Part shown: in pieces, positions 23,177 through 35,150 of the stretch | Numbering within the stretch: position 1 is the stretch's first letter | How the letters are laid out: each line of letters starts with the position of its first letter | From: Elmis aenea | Lineage: Eukaryota > Arthropoda > Insecta > Coleoptera > Elmidae | Direction: 5' to 3' | NCBI GenBank assembly: GCA_947652605.1 | Contig: OX393581.1 | Coordinates: forward strand, 10,482,640-10,546,639 | DNA length: 64,000 nucleotides | Notes under the pieces: model-generated | The model's database searches: none | The model's input: the letters and a program-made list of their open reading frames with translations, nothing else | Told to the model about the DNA's origin: nothing | Position numbers and translations under genes: made by a program

Positions 23177-24163
23177 AAGGCGCACATTGAACTGCGTGGC
23201 GCAGTACGGGCAGAGCAGGCCAGGCAGGGCAGAAAACAATGTGGCACAGTTGTCCGCGTACATTAGACAGCAGTTCTGCGCGGCAGTTTACGCATTGTCA
23301 AATTAATTAATATTTAAACATTAGAAAGTTATTTTTTTCAACACAGTAATCTATATATTTTTGCATATTCTTATAGAAATATAAATAAATTTTTTATTTG
23401 TTGTGTTTTAATTGTTCAAAAAATACTCTAGTTTTGTCTCCCTACTATGAAATATTCTATTTGCCCCTGCAATTAACATATAAATCACGATAGCCCGGAA
23501 ATTAATAAATATAGGTAAGAAACTAACTTTAAATTATCTAAGTACAATCTAATTCTGTACAAAAGTACACATAAAAAAAAACTAAACTATTGTAATAAAA
23601 AAATTATTCACATTTTTTATTTTCATTGAATTTGACAAAGCGTAGCAAATGCCCTGTGTAATATTTTAAAAGTTTTACTTGTGCAAAACGTTTGCGAAAC
23701 TATTATCTACTTCAAAAATAATTGCCGCTGCTATCTTAAAGTTGTTTAATATTAAAAAAATTTGAGGGTGCTGCTTCGCTCAAAATTTTTAGGGGAGTGT
23801 AATTTACACTAACACGGTTGGTGATTTTTATCCAAATTACCTGTTTAAATTTCGTTTTCATATGTTGTAAATGGCTGGTGTCGTAAATCACAGGGTAGTT
23901 ACACAACGATTCAATTAATTTTACTTCTAATGATTCCATTTAAAGAAAAGACACAATCAAATCAAAATACTCAAAGGAGCGCGAGTGGCGATACGACACA
24001 GTTTCTGTGTAAGATCCACAAGTGTGGGGCAGGCGAAAACGGCGCAGTACTGCGCTGCATTGTTCTGCGTCTCAATTCGCGGTGTCTTATCTCCAAACAT
24101 GGAATCACAGAAACTGTACCTGCCCTGCGTCAGTCAACTGCGTGTCAATGTGCGCTAGGCCTT
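23177..24163. mobile_element. ~1-kb TIR element with GC-rich ends
   Basis: The left end 'aaggcgcacattgaactgcg' and the right end, on the complement, 'gcgcacattgacacgcagtt' are inverted repeats, imperfect over about 45 bp. Both contain gggcag/gcagg blocks. The interior (23290-23960) is AT-rich and non-coding. The termini resemble PIF/Harbinger-like MITEs, but no clean 3-bp duplication could be defined. Confidence 0.65.
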
Positions 24164-24292
24164 AAGCGTCCATAATTGTTTAATATCTTCTCTCATTCTT
24201 GTAATATTTCATACGCAAAAAGTTTTTAAATACAGCTAACTCGAATTGAACTAGTTAAGCAGGTCAATAATCCATTTTTTTTTTTAAAGAGA

Positions 24293-24600
24293 TACAGGGT
24301 GGAACGAATAGGTAGCCCTCTATCACGATTCAATCTTATGAAGAAACCTTCGACGCGGTTTCAATCCGGAAACAACTTATACACATTGTCTTTTGTGGTA
24401 TGTGAACATGGCCAAATTTAAACACTTTGAAAAGTTTAATATGTTAAAAGTTTACATTATAAGTGGTAAAAACGTAGCGACTGCTGCAGAATTCTGCTTG
24501 AAAATATTAAAAAGTAATCTTTATACATTTTTTCGATATTTACAACAATAACGAAGATATGACACATTATTAATATGACCAAAAAAAAAACATTTTATCG
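24293..24600. repeat. Family G end fragment
   Basis: Begins with tacagggtggaacgaatagg. The part near 24510-24590 ('cgatatttacaacaataacg') matches 38610-38690, placing it in or near family G. No partner end was seen. Confidence 0.5.
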
Positions 24601-25720
24601 GCATAACAATTAAATTTAAAATATATTTAATGCGCAATGCCTTTTTTTTTATCTGTTTGTTATTTGTCGCCAACTTCCGGTTATCATTCATCCCATGGCG
24701 CGCTAGATTCAGATTATTTTTCCCCGTGAAGATCCTACTCCAGATAGTCAAAGTGACGAGTTTTTTACGCCAATAAATCATTAAGTCCGTGAAAAGGAGA
24801 CAAGTTGTCGCGCTTTAAATCTGTCTGCTATCTCCAATCAGTGCACTATATAATTTCCAAGGACGCGATATTGATCCCAGCTGCTACAAATTGCTTGTTT
24901 TTATGCCGGGAACCCCTTAATTCTGAGGTGTATTTACATTTCAGAAGAGCTTATTGAATTGTGAAACCCTTATAAGGGGGCGAAAATGTATTAAATCAAT
25001 ACTAATCTGCGAAAAAACGTGCTCAAGTAATGATATGCGGGCAGGTTTTGTTGAAAACAGATATTCATTTACGAAAAATATAACAAGTTCGCTGGCAGCA
25101 ATGGAGTTGGCTACGCTTTTTTGCCTTTTCTCTTTGTGTTCCACTACTAAACCGAGAAGGATTGTAACGCGAGAGTTGCTCGCGTAAAGGCGAAACGAAA
25201 ATGAAGGCGGCGTGAAAATTTGGTTGTTTTTAAAGAGTAGTTTGTTTAAACAAGTTTTTTCAGCACCTATTTTACTTGTGAAGTTATTTCATTATTTTGC
25301 GGCGTCTGAAATTTAAATTTTACCATTGGTAACTTCTAAACAGTAGTAGTTAAATATAGAAAATCAATGTGTTGCTTTTTTTCTTCAAGTCCCATGGCAC
25401 ACTAGCTATGGTCAAAAATTAGCAAAATTTATATCCAAAGTTTAAAAAAAATTTAAGAAGAAAATGTAGATATTTTTATCTAGTATATATCGATGACATA
25501 CATTTGTTTAAATATTGTGTGGACACCGTAATAGTGTAAATGACAAACTTGTTAATGAAAGTTATAAAATGCCAAAGGATAATAACGATAAGTTATCATT
25601 AAAAAAAATTCAAACCGTATTTCATTTGATTTTTTAAAATTGTTGACAATTTAATGATAGAAATAATTAATATTATAAACAATAACCAATAACCTTTTAA
25701 GAAAATTTAGCAATAATGAA
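24601..25720. other. No recognisable gene
   Basis: Two overlapping opposite-strand open frames (24941-25187) exist but carry no motif, and base composition does not favour either. No repeat shared within the window was seen. Confidence 0.3.
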
Positions 25721-25845
25721 AAATCACTATTAATGCACTAAAGGTTTTTCACAACATTATTGAAAATAAAATAAGAAATATAGCAGATACACAATAAGCA
25801 AATGAACAAAGCGGCTTTAGACCAGCTCTAGCGCACATGACCATA

Positions 25846-26595
25846 CAGTGTGTCCAAAAGGTATGGAATATGCTATATATCTCAGTAAATATCCACTTTA
25901 GGGAAAAATATTTTGAATAAAAGTTGTTTGGTACTTAGTTTTCCACCAAAAAATTTTTTTTTTTTTGTATAACACAAGCGCAATGAAAAACAATTGTTTT
26001 TTTTTTAATGGCAAGGTAACCCCTTATTATACTCATTTGATAGATAGTTTTTTCTCTTTTCAATGATGGGGTCACCTTAAAAATTAAGTTTATTCTAAGA
26101 GACCGGAAAATATCGAAAATTTAAAAGATCGTATTAGAGAAATTACACCTGAAATGGTTGCGAATGTTATAAACGGGTTTAAAAACCGAGTTTATCATTG
26201 CCAAGCTGTAAATGGTTCACAGTTTGAACACTTATTGTAGATTTCGTCAAAAAAATTTAGTTCTTATGATGTTTTTGTTAGAAATAAATACCCACTAATC
26301 AATTAACATAATTTTTGCGTTTTTCTCAAAAAATTGCTTAAGTAAGGAAACTAAAGTTTTGCATCATTAAAAAGAGAGAAAAATTCTCTATTAAATGAGT
26401 ATAATATAGGGGTACCTTGTCATTTAAAAAAATTCAATTGTTTTTCATTGCGCTTTTGTTATTCGAAAAAAAAATAATTAAATATTGTCTTATGGTAGAA
26501 AACTATGTACCAAACAACTTTTATTCAAAACAGTTTTCCCTAAAGTGGATATTTACTGAGATGTATAGCATATTTCACACCTTTTGGACACACTG
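25846..26595. mobile_element. 750-bp mariner-derived MITE with ~200-bp inverted repeats
   Basis: The ends are cagtgtgtccaaaaggtatg and its complement, with TA at 25844-25845 and 26596-26597. Inverted homology continues inward to the 'gcgcaatgaaaaacaattg' block (about 25978 and 26433). The core still encodes the last ~45 residues of a mariner-type transposase (26103-26240). A further copy of the right end is at 31740-31846, attached to a longer transposase fragment, so the autonomous parent once existed in this genome. Confidence 0.92.
26103..26240 (+). pseudogene. C-terminus of mariner-type transposase
   Basis: The frame reads PENIENLKDRIREITPEM, then VANVINGFKNRVYHCQAVNG and SQFEHLL followed by a stop. 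This is the typical carboxyl end of insect mariner-like transposases (…ITPEML..V...F..R...C....G..FEHLL). All catalytic residues lie upstream and are missing. It is an internal relic in a MITE. Confidence 0.85.
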
Positions 26596-26760
26596 TATAT
26601 TCCCGATACAGCAAATCATAGAAAAAACTCTAAGGAATGGAGAAAATATGTATTTAGGATTTATAGACATGGAGAAGGCATTCGATATGGTGAACAGGGA
26701 GAACATATGGAACGCCTTGAAGGAGTAAATGCTGATATATTGGAGACAGTCAAAAGTCTA

Positions 26761-26880
26761 TACAGGGTGATTCAAATTCGAGGCCCACCATGGGGATCTC
26801 GCTTATTCGAAGAGATAAAGAAATGGTTAAATTACGGCAAAGTTGCGGAATTTGATGCTGATTAATGATCTAAAAAGAAA
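26761..26880. repeat. Family G end fragment inserted in LINE
   Basis: Starts cagggtgattcaaattcgag and contains 'ggatctcgcttattcg', like 20517 and 38439. It abuts the LINE sequence at 26760. No opposite end was found nearby. Confidence 0.55.
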
Positions 26881-29085
26881 AATGCCCAACCTGCTTTTGT
26901 TTCGTAAATTTTAGCAAAAAACAAAAAAACTGACTTTTTGTTTTTTGGCTGTATTTTCTTTATTAGTAAAAATTTCGAAAAACTGACAGCGCTTCTCTAC
27001 AGCAACCTTTTGTTTTACATCTGATTCTGAAATCAGATTTGATATAGGAAATTTTGTTTTTCTGCAACCACCATCAACTTTATTTTTTTAAATAGCGACA
27101 ATCTTTTGTTTTGGCACCACTTTATAGCTCCTTTTTTTCTGATTTCAAAAATGTACAACACTTTACAATTTACTCTTAAATTTCTTATTTAAATAAGCAA
27201 ATTAGTTAATTTTTATTGCATATCAAGCTGTAGCAGCATTAAAACAAAAGCCTGTATAATTTTGAAACACAATACAAACACACCCTTCTATTGCAACATG
27301 GTTGATGTTAAATGCTAGGACAAAGTGTAATATAAGACTATTTAGGGCATTATAAAATGTATTTACAACAAATGTTAAAGGTAGTATGATGAACAAAACA
27401 AAACAAAAGAACAAAAGTTTAAAGAAGATGCTCAAGTGAGACCCATTTTCAAGTAAACACAAATTAATCCTTCTTCTAATACACGGATAAAAGAGGTTAA
27501 CGATGATGATAATCACTAACGTGCTAACCCATGTTGTATTTTTTATGGTGTGTAAATTACTAATTATGAGCCTAAAACATCGTATACAGAGCTGTAATTT
27601 TTTAAACGAATGAATAATTTAAAACCACGAATTGCAAGCATAAAGTAAACTTAATAATACAAAAACGGCATAGGTACAATATTTGGTTTAGAGGCAGTAC
27701 TAATAGATGAATTGTACACAGTTCGCAATGCAGCATGATCCCGATATAACATACTAAACAAATATTTGCAAACTATCCTGTACTGAACGCATTTTGCAAA
27801 ATTGTGCTACGGGCTGCATTAATATCTAGCAACAAGTATGTTATAATGAAGTTTATACAAGCTTACTATGATTTATATTTACTTTGGATAAAGGTTTGAT
27901 GCATTGCTCATTCATTATTCATACGGAACTATCATAATATGAAGACAAAAGCCAAAAACGACCAAATAAATGAATAACGTGATAAACGTGCAGAAAATTT
28001 TAAAATTTCATACTGACTTCTTAAATGTATCTTTTGCAAAATACATACAATCACAGTAGACCCTCAAAAGTCCATCTTACTTACATCAGTTCTGCAAACA
28101 TTTGTAGAACCGTAGCAAACACTTGACAGTCTGCAAATTTTCAACAATAAAAGCAAGCTACGATATTTATGTGGCAACTTTTTCATGTCCAAGCGAAATG
28201 TGGCGATGTCAAAAACAGCTGTGAAAGAAATGGCTCAACTTTAGCCCAGAATCACGTCCTAAGATTTTAATGGACACCAAGAGACATATTTGTCAGCAAA
28301 GATGTGTAAAGAACAATCGAAGTCGAGAAAAGCGACAAAATATATCACAATAAAAAGTCTACTATTGTATTGATATGCACACAGAAATATATATTTAAGT
28401 AAAAAAAAATATTATCTAAAGACTTACTCCATCCCAACAGTGTAAAAAAATCAGCAAACAAACTTTCTTAACAAACTGAATCGTCATTGATTTAAAGTAC
28501 TATAGACCAGTAACTTGTTTGTGAAAATAAAACTCAAAATAACACAAAGAATGAAGGTAGCGATTAAATTAAACACTTATTTTGATATTTCTCTCTATCA
28601 GCATATCTACTACACCTTGGCGAAGTATATAGAGCAAAACCTTAAATTCCATTTTGCCTCGAAAGACAAAGGCAACCAGGAAGTAAATAAATAAAAGAGG
28701 CTCTTAGATGGAACATTAAGGAACAAACGTTACTACAGATAAAGGATAATGTCGACCCGAAGTCACTCTTTGAATGATAAGTCCTAGGTAACAATGGGGA
28801 GCAGAAGAAATCGATTTCTTTGTTAATAGGCAACGTAACTTATTGGGCCGTTTTGTGTCAACCTTTATCGTACGACAAATTAATTACAAGAATTGGGTTT
28901 CTCTTTAATCAAACATTATCATTCAGATTCGGTCGGTATACCTAAAACTTTTGAAGTTTATAGACAGTTTAGGAGTTGAAACATAATGAGGGTATTGGTA
29001 GTTTATTTTTAAGAACTTGATACACATTTTTTGCTACATTGGCTGCGTTTTATCTTTTGAAATAACAGAAACTTTGAAACAGTAA
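26881..29085. other. No recognisable gene
   Basis: 2.2 kb of AT-rich sequence. At 28054, cagtagaccctcaaaagtcc resembles a pogo/Tigger-type terminus, but no matching opposite end was found. Open frames such as minus 27223-27516 are low-complexity. Confidence 0.35.
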
Positions 29086-29091
29086 GAATTA

Positions 29092-29661
29092 AGCTGCGTT
29101 CACATAGAAAAGTATTGTATTGTATTGTAGCGTAAGCAAAGTTAAGTATATGAAAATCAAATGATAGCGTTCACATAGGCAAGGTAGTGGAATTGCGTTG
29201 TAAGCCGCGTTGCAAGAGCTCACAAGGTCCAAGCTTCTTGCAATACCCCATAACAAGAACCAATCACAGTGGCTAACCCTGCGTATGCGCGTGGAAATCG
29301 CCATTTAGTGTACAAACACTACAATACCTCCATGTGAACGCTACTCTTGCAGGCACGTTACAATACAATTTATTACCCTACAATCATACATATAAATGTC
29401 CAGGCTGACTCTGTGACTCTGTAACGCATGAATATAGCTACAAAATATCTGTAACGCAGTAAACTACTACGGGTTCATTTGACCGACTGAGTTGTGTCTA
29501 ATGAACCGTAAATTTTTACTCACCGGTAACATAACAGTGTCTAACTTGCAGCTCACGGTATTATAAAAAGTAATAGTTTAAATTTAAGATATACAATATA
29601 CCCGTCCTAGGACGGGCTAACGTGCTAGTACAATGCAATACTTATCTATTTGAACGCAGCT
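29092..29661. mobile_element. PIF/Harbinger-like MITE with TTA duplication
   Basis: The ends are agctgcgttcacata and tatttgaacgcagct, flanked by TTA at 29089-29091 and 29662-29664. A second inverted pair, gatagcgttcacat (29161) and atgtgaacgctact (about 29332), suggests an internal duplication or a related element nested inside. Subterminal 'attgtattgta'-type repeats occur at both ends. A 3-bp TWA target is characteristic of PIF/Harbinger. No coding content. Confidence 0.82.
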
Positions 29662-29960
29662 TTAATCTATCTAAGCTTCCTAACAATAAATTTTATGTGG
29701 TAAAAAAAGTTTACTACGGTATTACGCGTATAATAGTTGAAAAAATTGAGGCATTATTTCTTAATATGTATATTATATGACGCTCCTACTCCTAATAGCT
29801 GATAATTCTGGGTGAGCCTGTAAACCAACACACTTCTTCAATTATCGATTTTATAGGCGTAATAGTAAACTACAATATACCTGTTCATAAAGGCGAAACG
29901 ATGTAAAATAATATATTTAGATTAAACATCTTATTCTTAATGCAATGGAGACCGTGTCCG

Positions 29961-30828
29961 GAACATTCTTCGCCCACAATTCTTCCCCTCCCCAATTCTT
30001 CACCCACAATTCTTCGCCCACACAATTCTTCGCCGCTACAATTCTTCGCCGCCACAATTTTTCGCCGCATACAAGCACAAATTTTGATTGTAAATGTGAT
30101 TGTTTTTATTTATAACGTATTTTCACAGATTATTTTACATTAGCCTAAAGTTGTTTCTTGTATATTAATACTTCTTTCTTTAATATTATGTTTAAAAAAG
30201 GCTACATAAATAGCGTATGCTGGGATTTTTAATCTTGTTAATGTTATAGCAAATTGGTTATCACAAATTGATACAATTCTAGGAAAATAAAATTAACCCT
30301 ACACCCTGTCATTAACAAACGTATTTCTGCTAATTTTGGTACATAAATATGTAGGTATTGGTATAGCGATTATCAGACGCAAATTAAGTAATATCTAAAA
30401 TTCTTCTATAGATTTATTTCATCGTCCTGACAACTTTCACTAGCCTATCAAAAAAAAAACAAAGAAGAAGAGATTCAATCGCTATATATTTGTTTTACTT
30501 TAATATCACCAAAATATTTGTTAATTTAATTTTTATTTATACTATAATAAAACATAAACAAGATTAAAAATCACAACATACGCTATTTATGTAGCAATTT
30601 TTAAACATAATATTAAAAGAAGAAGTATTAATATACAACAAACAACTTTAGGCTAATGTAAAATAATCTGTAAAAATTACGTTATAAATAAAAACATAAA
30701 ATAAACTGTAAAAATTACGTTATAAATAAAACAATCACATTTACAAATAAAAATTGTGATATGCTTGTATGCGGCGAAGAACTGTGGGCGAAGAATTGTG
30801 GGCGAAGAATTGTGGGCGAAGAATGTTC
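29961..30828. mobile_element. Foldback element with terminal minisatellite
   Basis: Inverted arms of about 275 bp (29961-30239 and 30557-30828) surround a 317-bp unique AT-rich spacer. Each arm begins at the outer end with gaacattcttcgcccac and continues as a tandem repeat of 'cacaattcttcgcc' units: about six to seven on the left, degenerate, and about four on the right, nearly perfect ('gggcgaagaattgt'). The inner parts of the arms match closely, including 'tacattagcctaaagttgtt'. Open frames across the repeat merely translate the minisatellite. Foldback/Galileo-type transposons are known to have tandem repeats in long inverted termini; assignment to that group is an inference. No clean target duplication was found. 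Confidence 0.85.
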
Positions 30829-31390
30829 TTAGACCCAGTGGACATATTATAACCAGGGTATCTTTTAAAAATAAAATATATTTTTTCGTTCTTTGTAACA
30901 CATTCTTTTTGAAACAATTTTTTAACGTATAGTATGCTAGACGACATTATAACGAAAATGTTAACTATGAACTAAAACAGATCGGGTTTCATGGTGTAAA
31001 AAAAAAATAAAGGCATCTGCATTAACGACGACATCAACTTTAAATTAACTTTGCGCCGGAGTCAACACGAAATACACGTGGAGGGACTATTTATTTTTGC
31101 AATTTAAACATCCAACAAGCTGTTGATGTTGATTCCAACACCCGAACAAATATTTTTGAAGTCCACGAGCGCAGACTATGTTTCGCTTGATCAATTATCT
31201 CAAAGAGCGATAAAACGCAAACACGAACGTTGCAAACATGTACCCCAAAACGCAATAAATGTGCAAATCAAGTGGCAGTAAAAGCTGAAACCGCACCGAA
31301 CGTGTTAAATCGTAAAAATCACGAGGTGGATGTTAACTAAACTGCGCAAATACGATTGTTGAAAATTGCTTAACGAACGTCTAAACTCGC
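30829..31390. other. No recognised gene
   Basis: The segment 31020-31390 is less AT-rich than average and apparently single-copy in this window. No motif was identified. Confidence 0.3.
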
Positions 31391-31394
31391 GATG

Positions 31395-31846
31395 AAACAG
31401 TTAAACAATTTATTTGACAACACGTTTTTCCCTGCGTTAGCCAGCGTTGAGAGGAAATATTTGCAGGGTGTTTCCGTGACAATGTTTCAACGTTATTGGG
31501 TAGATAGAGAAGGTCGTTATATTTTTGCCAATAAACTAATGGTCGGAAATGCACCCCCTCGGAGTTACAGGCCGAAAAAGCGAAAACGTAGAGGTCCAAT
31601 CGCATGGCCTGCTCGGTCACCAGATTTGACTCCATTAGATTTTTTCTTGTAGAGGCACTTAGAGAGCCTTATTTATGAGACTTCAGTAGGGATGGAGGAA
31701 GATCTGGAGGACAGAATTGCGCTTTTGTCAATCGAAAAAAAAAATTATCTCATGGTGGAAAACTAAGTACCAAACAACTTTTATTCAAAACATTTTTCCC
31801 TTTTTAGTGAGATATATAGCATATTCCATATCTTTTAGACACACTG
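31395..31846 (+). pseudogene. 3' part of a mariner-type transposon
   Basis: The frame reads GPIAWPARSPDLTPLDFFL (third catalytic aspartate in SPDLTPLD) near 31592-31650. A stop replaces the usual tryptophan; then HLESLIYETSVGMEEDLEDR follows. Downstream, 31750-31846 matches the right inverted repeat of the MITE at 25846-26595 and ends at the terminus cacactg. The upstream frame (from 31392) contains MFQRYWVDREGRYIFAN, which only partly fits the family. The rest of the gene and the left end are missing. Confidence 0.8.
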
Positions 31847-31849
31847 TTT

Positions 31850-33425
31850 GTAGTGTTGCTTTAAATGATCATTAAAGCTTTTACCACATTGTGTGAAAGT
31901 GATCTATTATTCAATTTAAAGTAATCATTTCATATCCAATGACAAAATCCAATCAAAAATTAGAAAAAGAAAGTGATGACAAAGAAACCAATAAAATATA
32001 AAAGTCTATATTTTTCACACAATTGGGCATTTTCAAACTTGTTTCAGAATCAACCAACAAAAAAACGAACAGATTTTCCATACCTAGTGAAATAATTTTA
32101 CGAACAATTAATTAAAAAAGACATTTTACAGTTACAAATTACAAAGCTGCAGCTCCATTTTCCAAAGGGAACATTCCTTCATTATTTATTTTTCACCCTA
32201 ACTTAATGAATTATGTTATTGCATTAAATTTAAAAGCTTACACAAAACAAACAATAATTCAATAAAAGTGCCGCGTAGCCTTTTTGTTCACGAGACCCTA
32301 AATTTCAAAATGGGAAATATGAGTGTGGTTTGTGATTCTGTTTAATGCTTCTGGATTTTTAATTTACAACGGTGTTTTCAGTAACCTATTTATTTTGGGA
32401 AAAATGAAACTTGCGACGAATAGGGAAATACGAAGTTAACTCGGATAAAGTTTGAAAATTAATCCAACGTACAAATAAATGAACTTCGTATTTTGAAGTC
32501 ATATGTACAAGCATTTAACAAAGATTGTCTTTGTTTTCGCCAGAATTTTTAAAACTTTCTAACATCGACGTTTTTAAATAACATAAGGGGTTTTATTAAA
32601 TGAAGAATATATCTTTAACAAATAAATTATAACAAATCATTAAATGGGTCAAAGTTTTATGTACTTATTGGCAAAGAATATAAAAACCAAAAACTTCCTA
32701 GAAAATCTGAAAAAACACAGATTTTTGAAGAGGATCGTGATAAAAATAGATTATTAGAGTTAAGTAACCCAGTTATTATTATTATTGTATATTTATTATC
32801 TGAAGCACACATTTACAGCTCAAAAGTTTATATATTAAACACGTACCAGTTGTGTATTAATGTGCACTTTTGGAGATAAAAGTTGGATTAATTGTAGACA
32901 GGTAGCTCTGCTGCCAGATTATTCCCTTTAAATTATAACTGTAAATGTCTTCGACCATAATTCCTACCATGTAAATAATGTAACTATAGAGTCTATAGTA
33001 TAAAGTACTATAGAGTATAGACTATAAAATGTAATTGTAGAATTATTTAACTGCAGAATTTCGAGAAAAGGTCCTTATCGCGGTATTAAACGGGCAATAG
33101 CGAGAAGATGGCCCTTACTAATTAAAAATATTCTAAAAAGCTTATTATTAAGGACCAATCGAATATCAGCATAATTAAAAATAAATGATTTTGATGAACT
33201 TCTCATTGGTCTATGCACTATTATCTATACGATCCCTAACAAAGAAAATAAGATGAATAAGAAGAGTTTTACTAGTTAAATTATTGAAACAATAAAAACA
33301 TGAAAGTTTATATTGAGAAAACAAACACGTGTCATTTGAGCAAGAAGTTTATAATACCATTAAATACAGAATAGAAGGTTATTATTTAACGAAATCATAA
33401 CATATCCTCAAATAATAAAGGTACA
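31850..33425. other. No recognisable gene
   Basis: AT-rich spacer with short simple repeats (tatt/tattatt near 32775, tagagtatagac near 33000). Confidence 0.35.
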
Positions 33426-33427
33426 TG

Positions 33428-33557
33428 TTACAATCTTCGTTTGTGGCTTTGGAACTGCGTCTTCTTTGGCTATGTTACGTTTCGACCATACTGTCTTGGT
33501 CAAAACGTCACATAACCAAAGAAGACGCGTTTCCAAACAGGGAAACGAAGATTATAA
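33428..33557. mobile_element. 130-bp hairpin MITE
   Basis: The left half 'ttacaatcttcgtttgtggc' and right half 'gggaaacgaagattataa' are inverted copies over about 60 bp, with a loop of about 8 bp (tactgtct). Shared inner stem: gcgtcttctttgg. Several mismatches show some age. Confidence 0.8.
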
Positions 33558-33559
33558 AT

Positions 33560-34030
33560 GAAGAACGGCCGCGAAAGCCTGAAGAATTAAATAAAGATAC
33601 CGTGATTAAATGACAAGTCGTTTTCCAAATGTCTTGAATTTGGATGAAAACATTTGTAGATATCGAAAATTTGTTTTTATATTATTCATCAGCAAGAAAT
33701 TTATATCTTTTTTTAAACCGTAAACAATATCTCTGTCCCTTATAAAAAGCGAGATACCAATGGTTGTGCTGAATTGGGTACAGCCACATAAAGATGTGGG
33801 TTTTTCTGAACGAAGCAACTTTCTTTCTTAAAATCAACACGGCTTTGTTACATTTTGTTTTAGGAGTAGAATTCATAACCCGCAGCTACTAAGCAGTATC
33901 TTTGAAGTATATTTTCAAATATTTGACATATAAAAGTATAATTACAGCGTACAATAAGCAAAGATATCTGATCTCAATACTTCAGATTCTGTACATGCCC
34001 GCGAGGCACCCAAGCGAGCGACTTTATAAA
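33560..34030. other. No recognisable gene
   Basis: AT-rich. Short minus-strand frames (33606-33876) have no motif. Confidence 0.3.
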
Positions 34031-34075
34031 TAAATAAAAAGTCTCCGCCATTATATCAAGTTACATTTCGTCTTC

Positions 34076-34384
34076 TTGCTCGCTGGTGCCGCATCGAGAA
34101 TTCCGTTTGAGGAGCGCGCGCCATCTGCGCCGTCATTTCCGTCGTTTCCTTCCGATGCAACGGCGACCGCCGGCAAAGCTCATCGCGTGTCTGCATCGCC
34201 GGACGCGGACACATCATTCAAGTGTATCTCGTGGAACATTCGTTTGTTTTTGCATTTCCTGCGTTGGCACGATGAAAATATCGGCAAACCAACAGACAAC
34301 GCAATCAATATCTGCCAAACAAAATATCTCTTAGATAATTTAGGACTACGTGAACTGAACGATAAGTTGAAAAAATCTGTTTGA
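34076..34384 (+). CDS. Unidentified 102-codon open frame in a GC-richer block
   Basis: Reads MLAGAASRIPFEERAPSAPS, then a Ser/Pro/Ala-rich stretch, then a less biased half ending NLGLRELNDKLKKSV before a stop. I do not recognise the protein. The first ~200 bp are much richer in GC and CpG than the flanks, and a second frame overlaps it (34086-34334), so the frame could simply reflect low stop density. It might be a host exon, a fragment of a retroelement gag-like protein, or non-coding. The preceding bases (near 34070) contain 'cttcttgctcgctgg', with no clear splice acceptor. Low confidence that it is translated. Confidence 0.2.
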   Translation: MLAGAASRIPFEERAPSAPSFPSFPSDATATAGKAHRVSASPDADTSFKCISWNIRLFLHFLRWHDENIGKPTDNAINICQTKYLLDNLGLRELNDKLKKSV

Positions 34385-34498
34385 TAGGAAAAAATGGAAA
34401 CAGAAACTTATTAAAACGGGTTCAATATATGTACTGTTTATTATGAAAGTGGTGTAAGTTCAATTTTCGAATGGAGTTTGAGACCCCAATACCCTAAA

Positions 34499-34712
34499 CA
34501 GTGGTTCTTAAAGTGTGGTCCGCGGACCCCCGGGGGTCCATCCATCCTTCTATAGGGGTCCCCAAAGCCTTTTATTATGTTCGAAAATCAATCAAACTTA
34601 TTTGCCAGGTTAAGTTAAAAACAACTATTGTCTACAAAACAATTTATAGGGGTGCTCTATAAACTATTAATCTTGGAAAAGGTTCTCAGAGTAAAAAGCT
34701 TGAGGAACACTG
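34499..34712. mobile_element. 214-bp hAT MITE
   Basis: The left end cagtggttcttaaagtgtgg (followed by tccgcggaccc) and the right end gaggaacactg are classic hAT termini. The flanks are accctaaa (34491-34498) and ccctaaaa (34713-34720), giving a shared ccctaaa and consistent with an 8-bp duplication that has lost or gained one base. It lies immediately before a LINE fragment whose frame resumes right at the duplication. Non-coding. Confidence 0.8.
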
Positions 34713-35150
34713 CCCTAAAACACACCTACTCCACCTTCATCAGACCTCTTTTCGTATACCGACTACTAACCACACAGCCAAAAATGATTGAGCACAAAAT
34801 CCTCCCCTTTGAAAGGGCTCCACTGCTAAAAAGGCCCAAGGCTAGATAAATTACACCCCACAAAAAGAGTTCCACCATCTGGCCAACTTACCCACCATCA
34901 CCGAAAGACAAATCCCACCTCGATAGGTACCTACACCTCCCGCTTAATCCAAAACAATCTACCCCATATCGCATTCCAACTTACAATACCTCCTCCCCCA
35001 GCCACCAGCAAGCTAAGACACATCCCTAAAATACTTCTCCAGCCAAAACCTTTAACCTCTCAGACGTACACCGTGAAACTATTGAAAACACCCCCGCCGT
35101 CTACCTATAACAACTCACCCCCAATCGCACTTTTACAACTATAATATAAA
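34713..35150 (+). pseudogene. LINE C-terminal remnant
   Basis: Reads ALKHTYSTFIRPLFVYRLL, then IEHKILPFERAPLLKR and, after stops, DRYLHLPLNP and TPYRIPTYNT. The pattern (Y.t.irP...Y followed by L..hkiLr.eR..LR) fits the post-palm connection region of Jockey/CR1-type reverse transcriptases. Composition is strikingly C-rich on this strand (34860-35110). Stops and shifts throughout make it dead. Assignment is by pattern only. Confidence 0.55.

Larger units (their letters stand above)
25725..26762 (+). pseudogene. RTE-like LINE reverse transcriptase split by a MITE
   Basis: Before the insertion the frame reads KVFHNIIENKIRNIADTQ and then NEQSGFRPALAHDHI (25750-25845). After it, FPIQQIIEKTLRNGENMYLG, FIDMEKAFDMVNRENIWNAL and ILETVKSLYR follow (26598-26760). 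Removing the insert with one TA copy gives an uninterrupted ...DHIFPIQQI..., matching the family motif for finger-domain residues. FIDMEKAFD carries the first catalytic aspartate. The copy is cut at 26760, where a CAGGGTG-type end begins within the LINE's own 'tctatacaggg'. The remainder of the reverse transcriptase is absent here. Confidence 0.9.

Noticed and set aside
28054..28080. Pogo/Tigger-type terminus cagtagaccctcaaaagtcc
   Set aside because: No matching opposite end or transposase nearby; a single 20-base similarity is too weak.
29885..30143. Repetitive peptides (EELCGRRIVGEELG... and its opposite)
   Set aside because: Direct translation of the minisatellite in the foldback terminus; no independent coding evidence.
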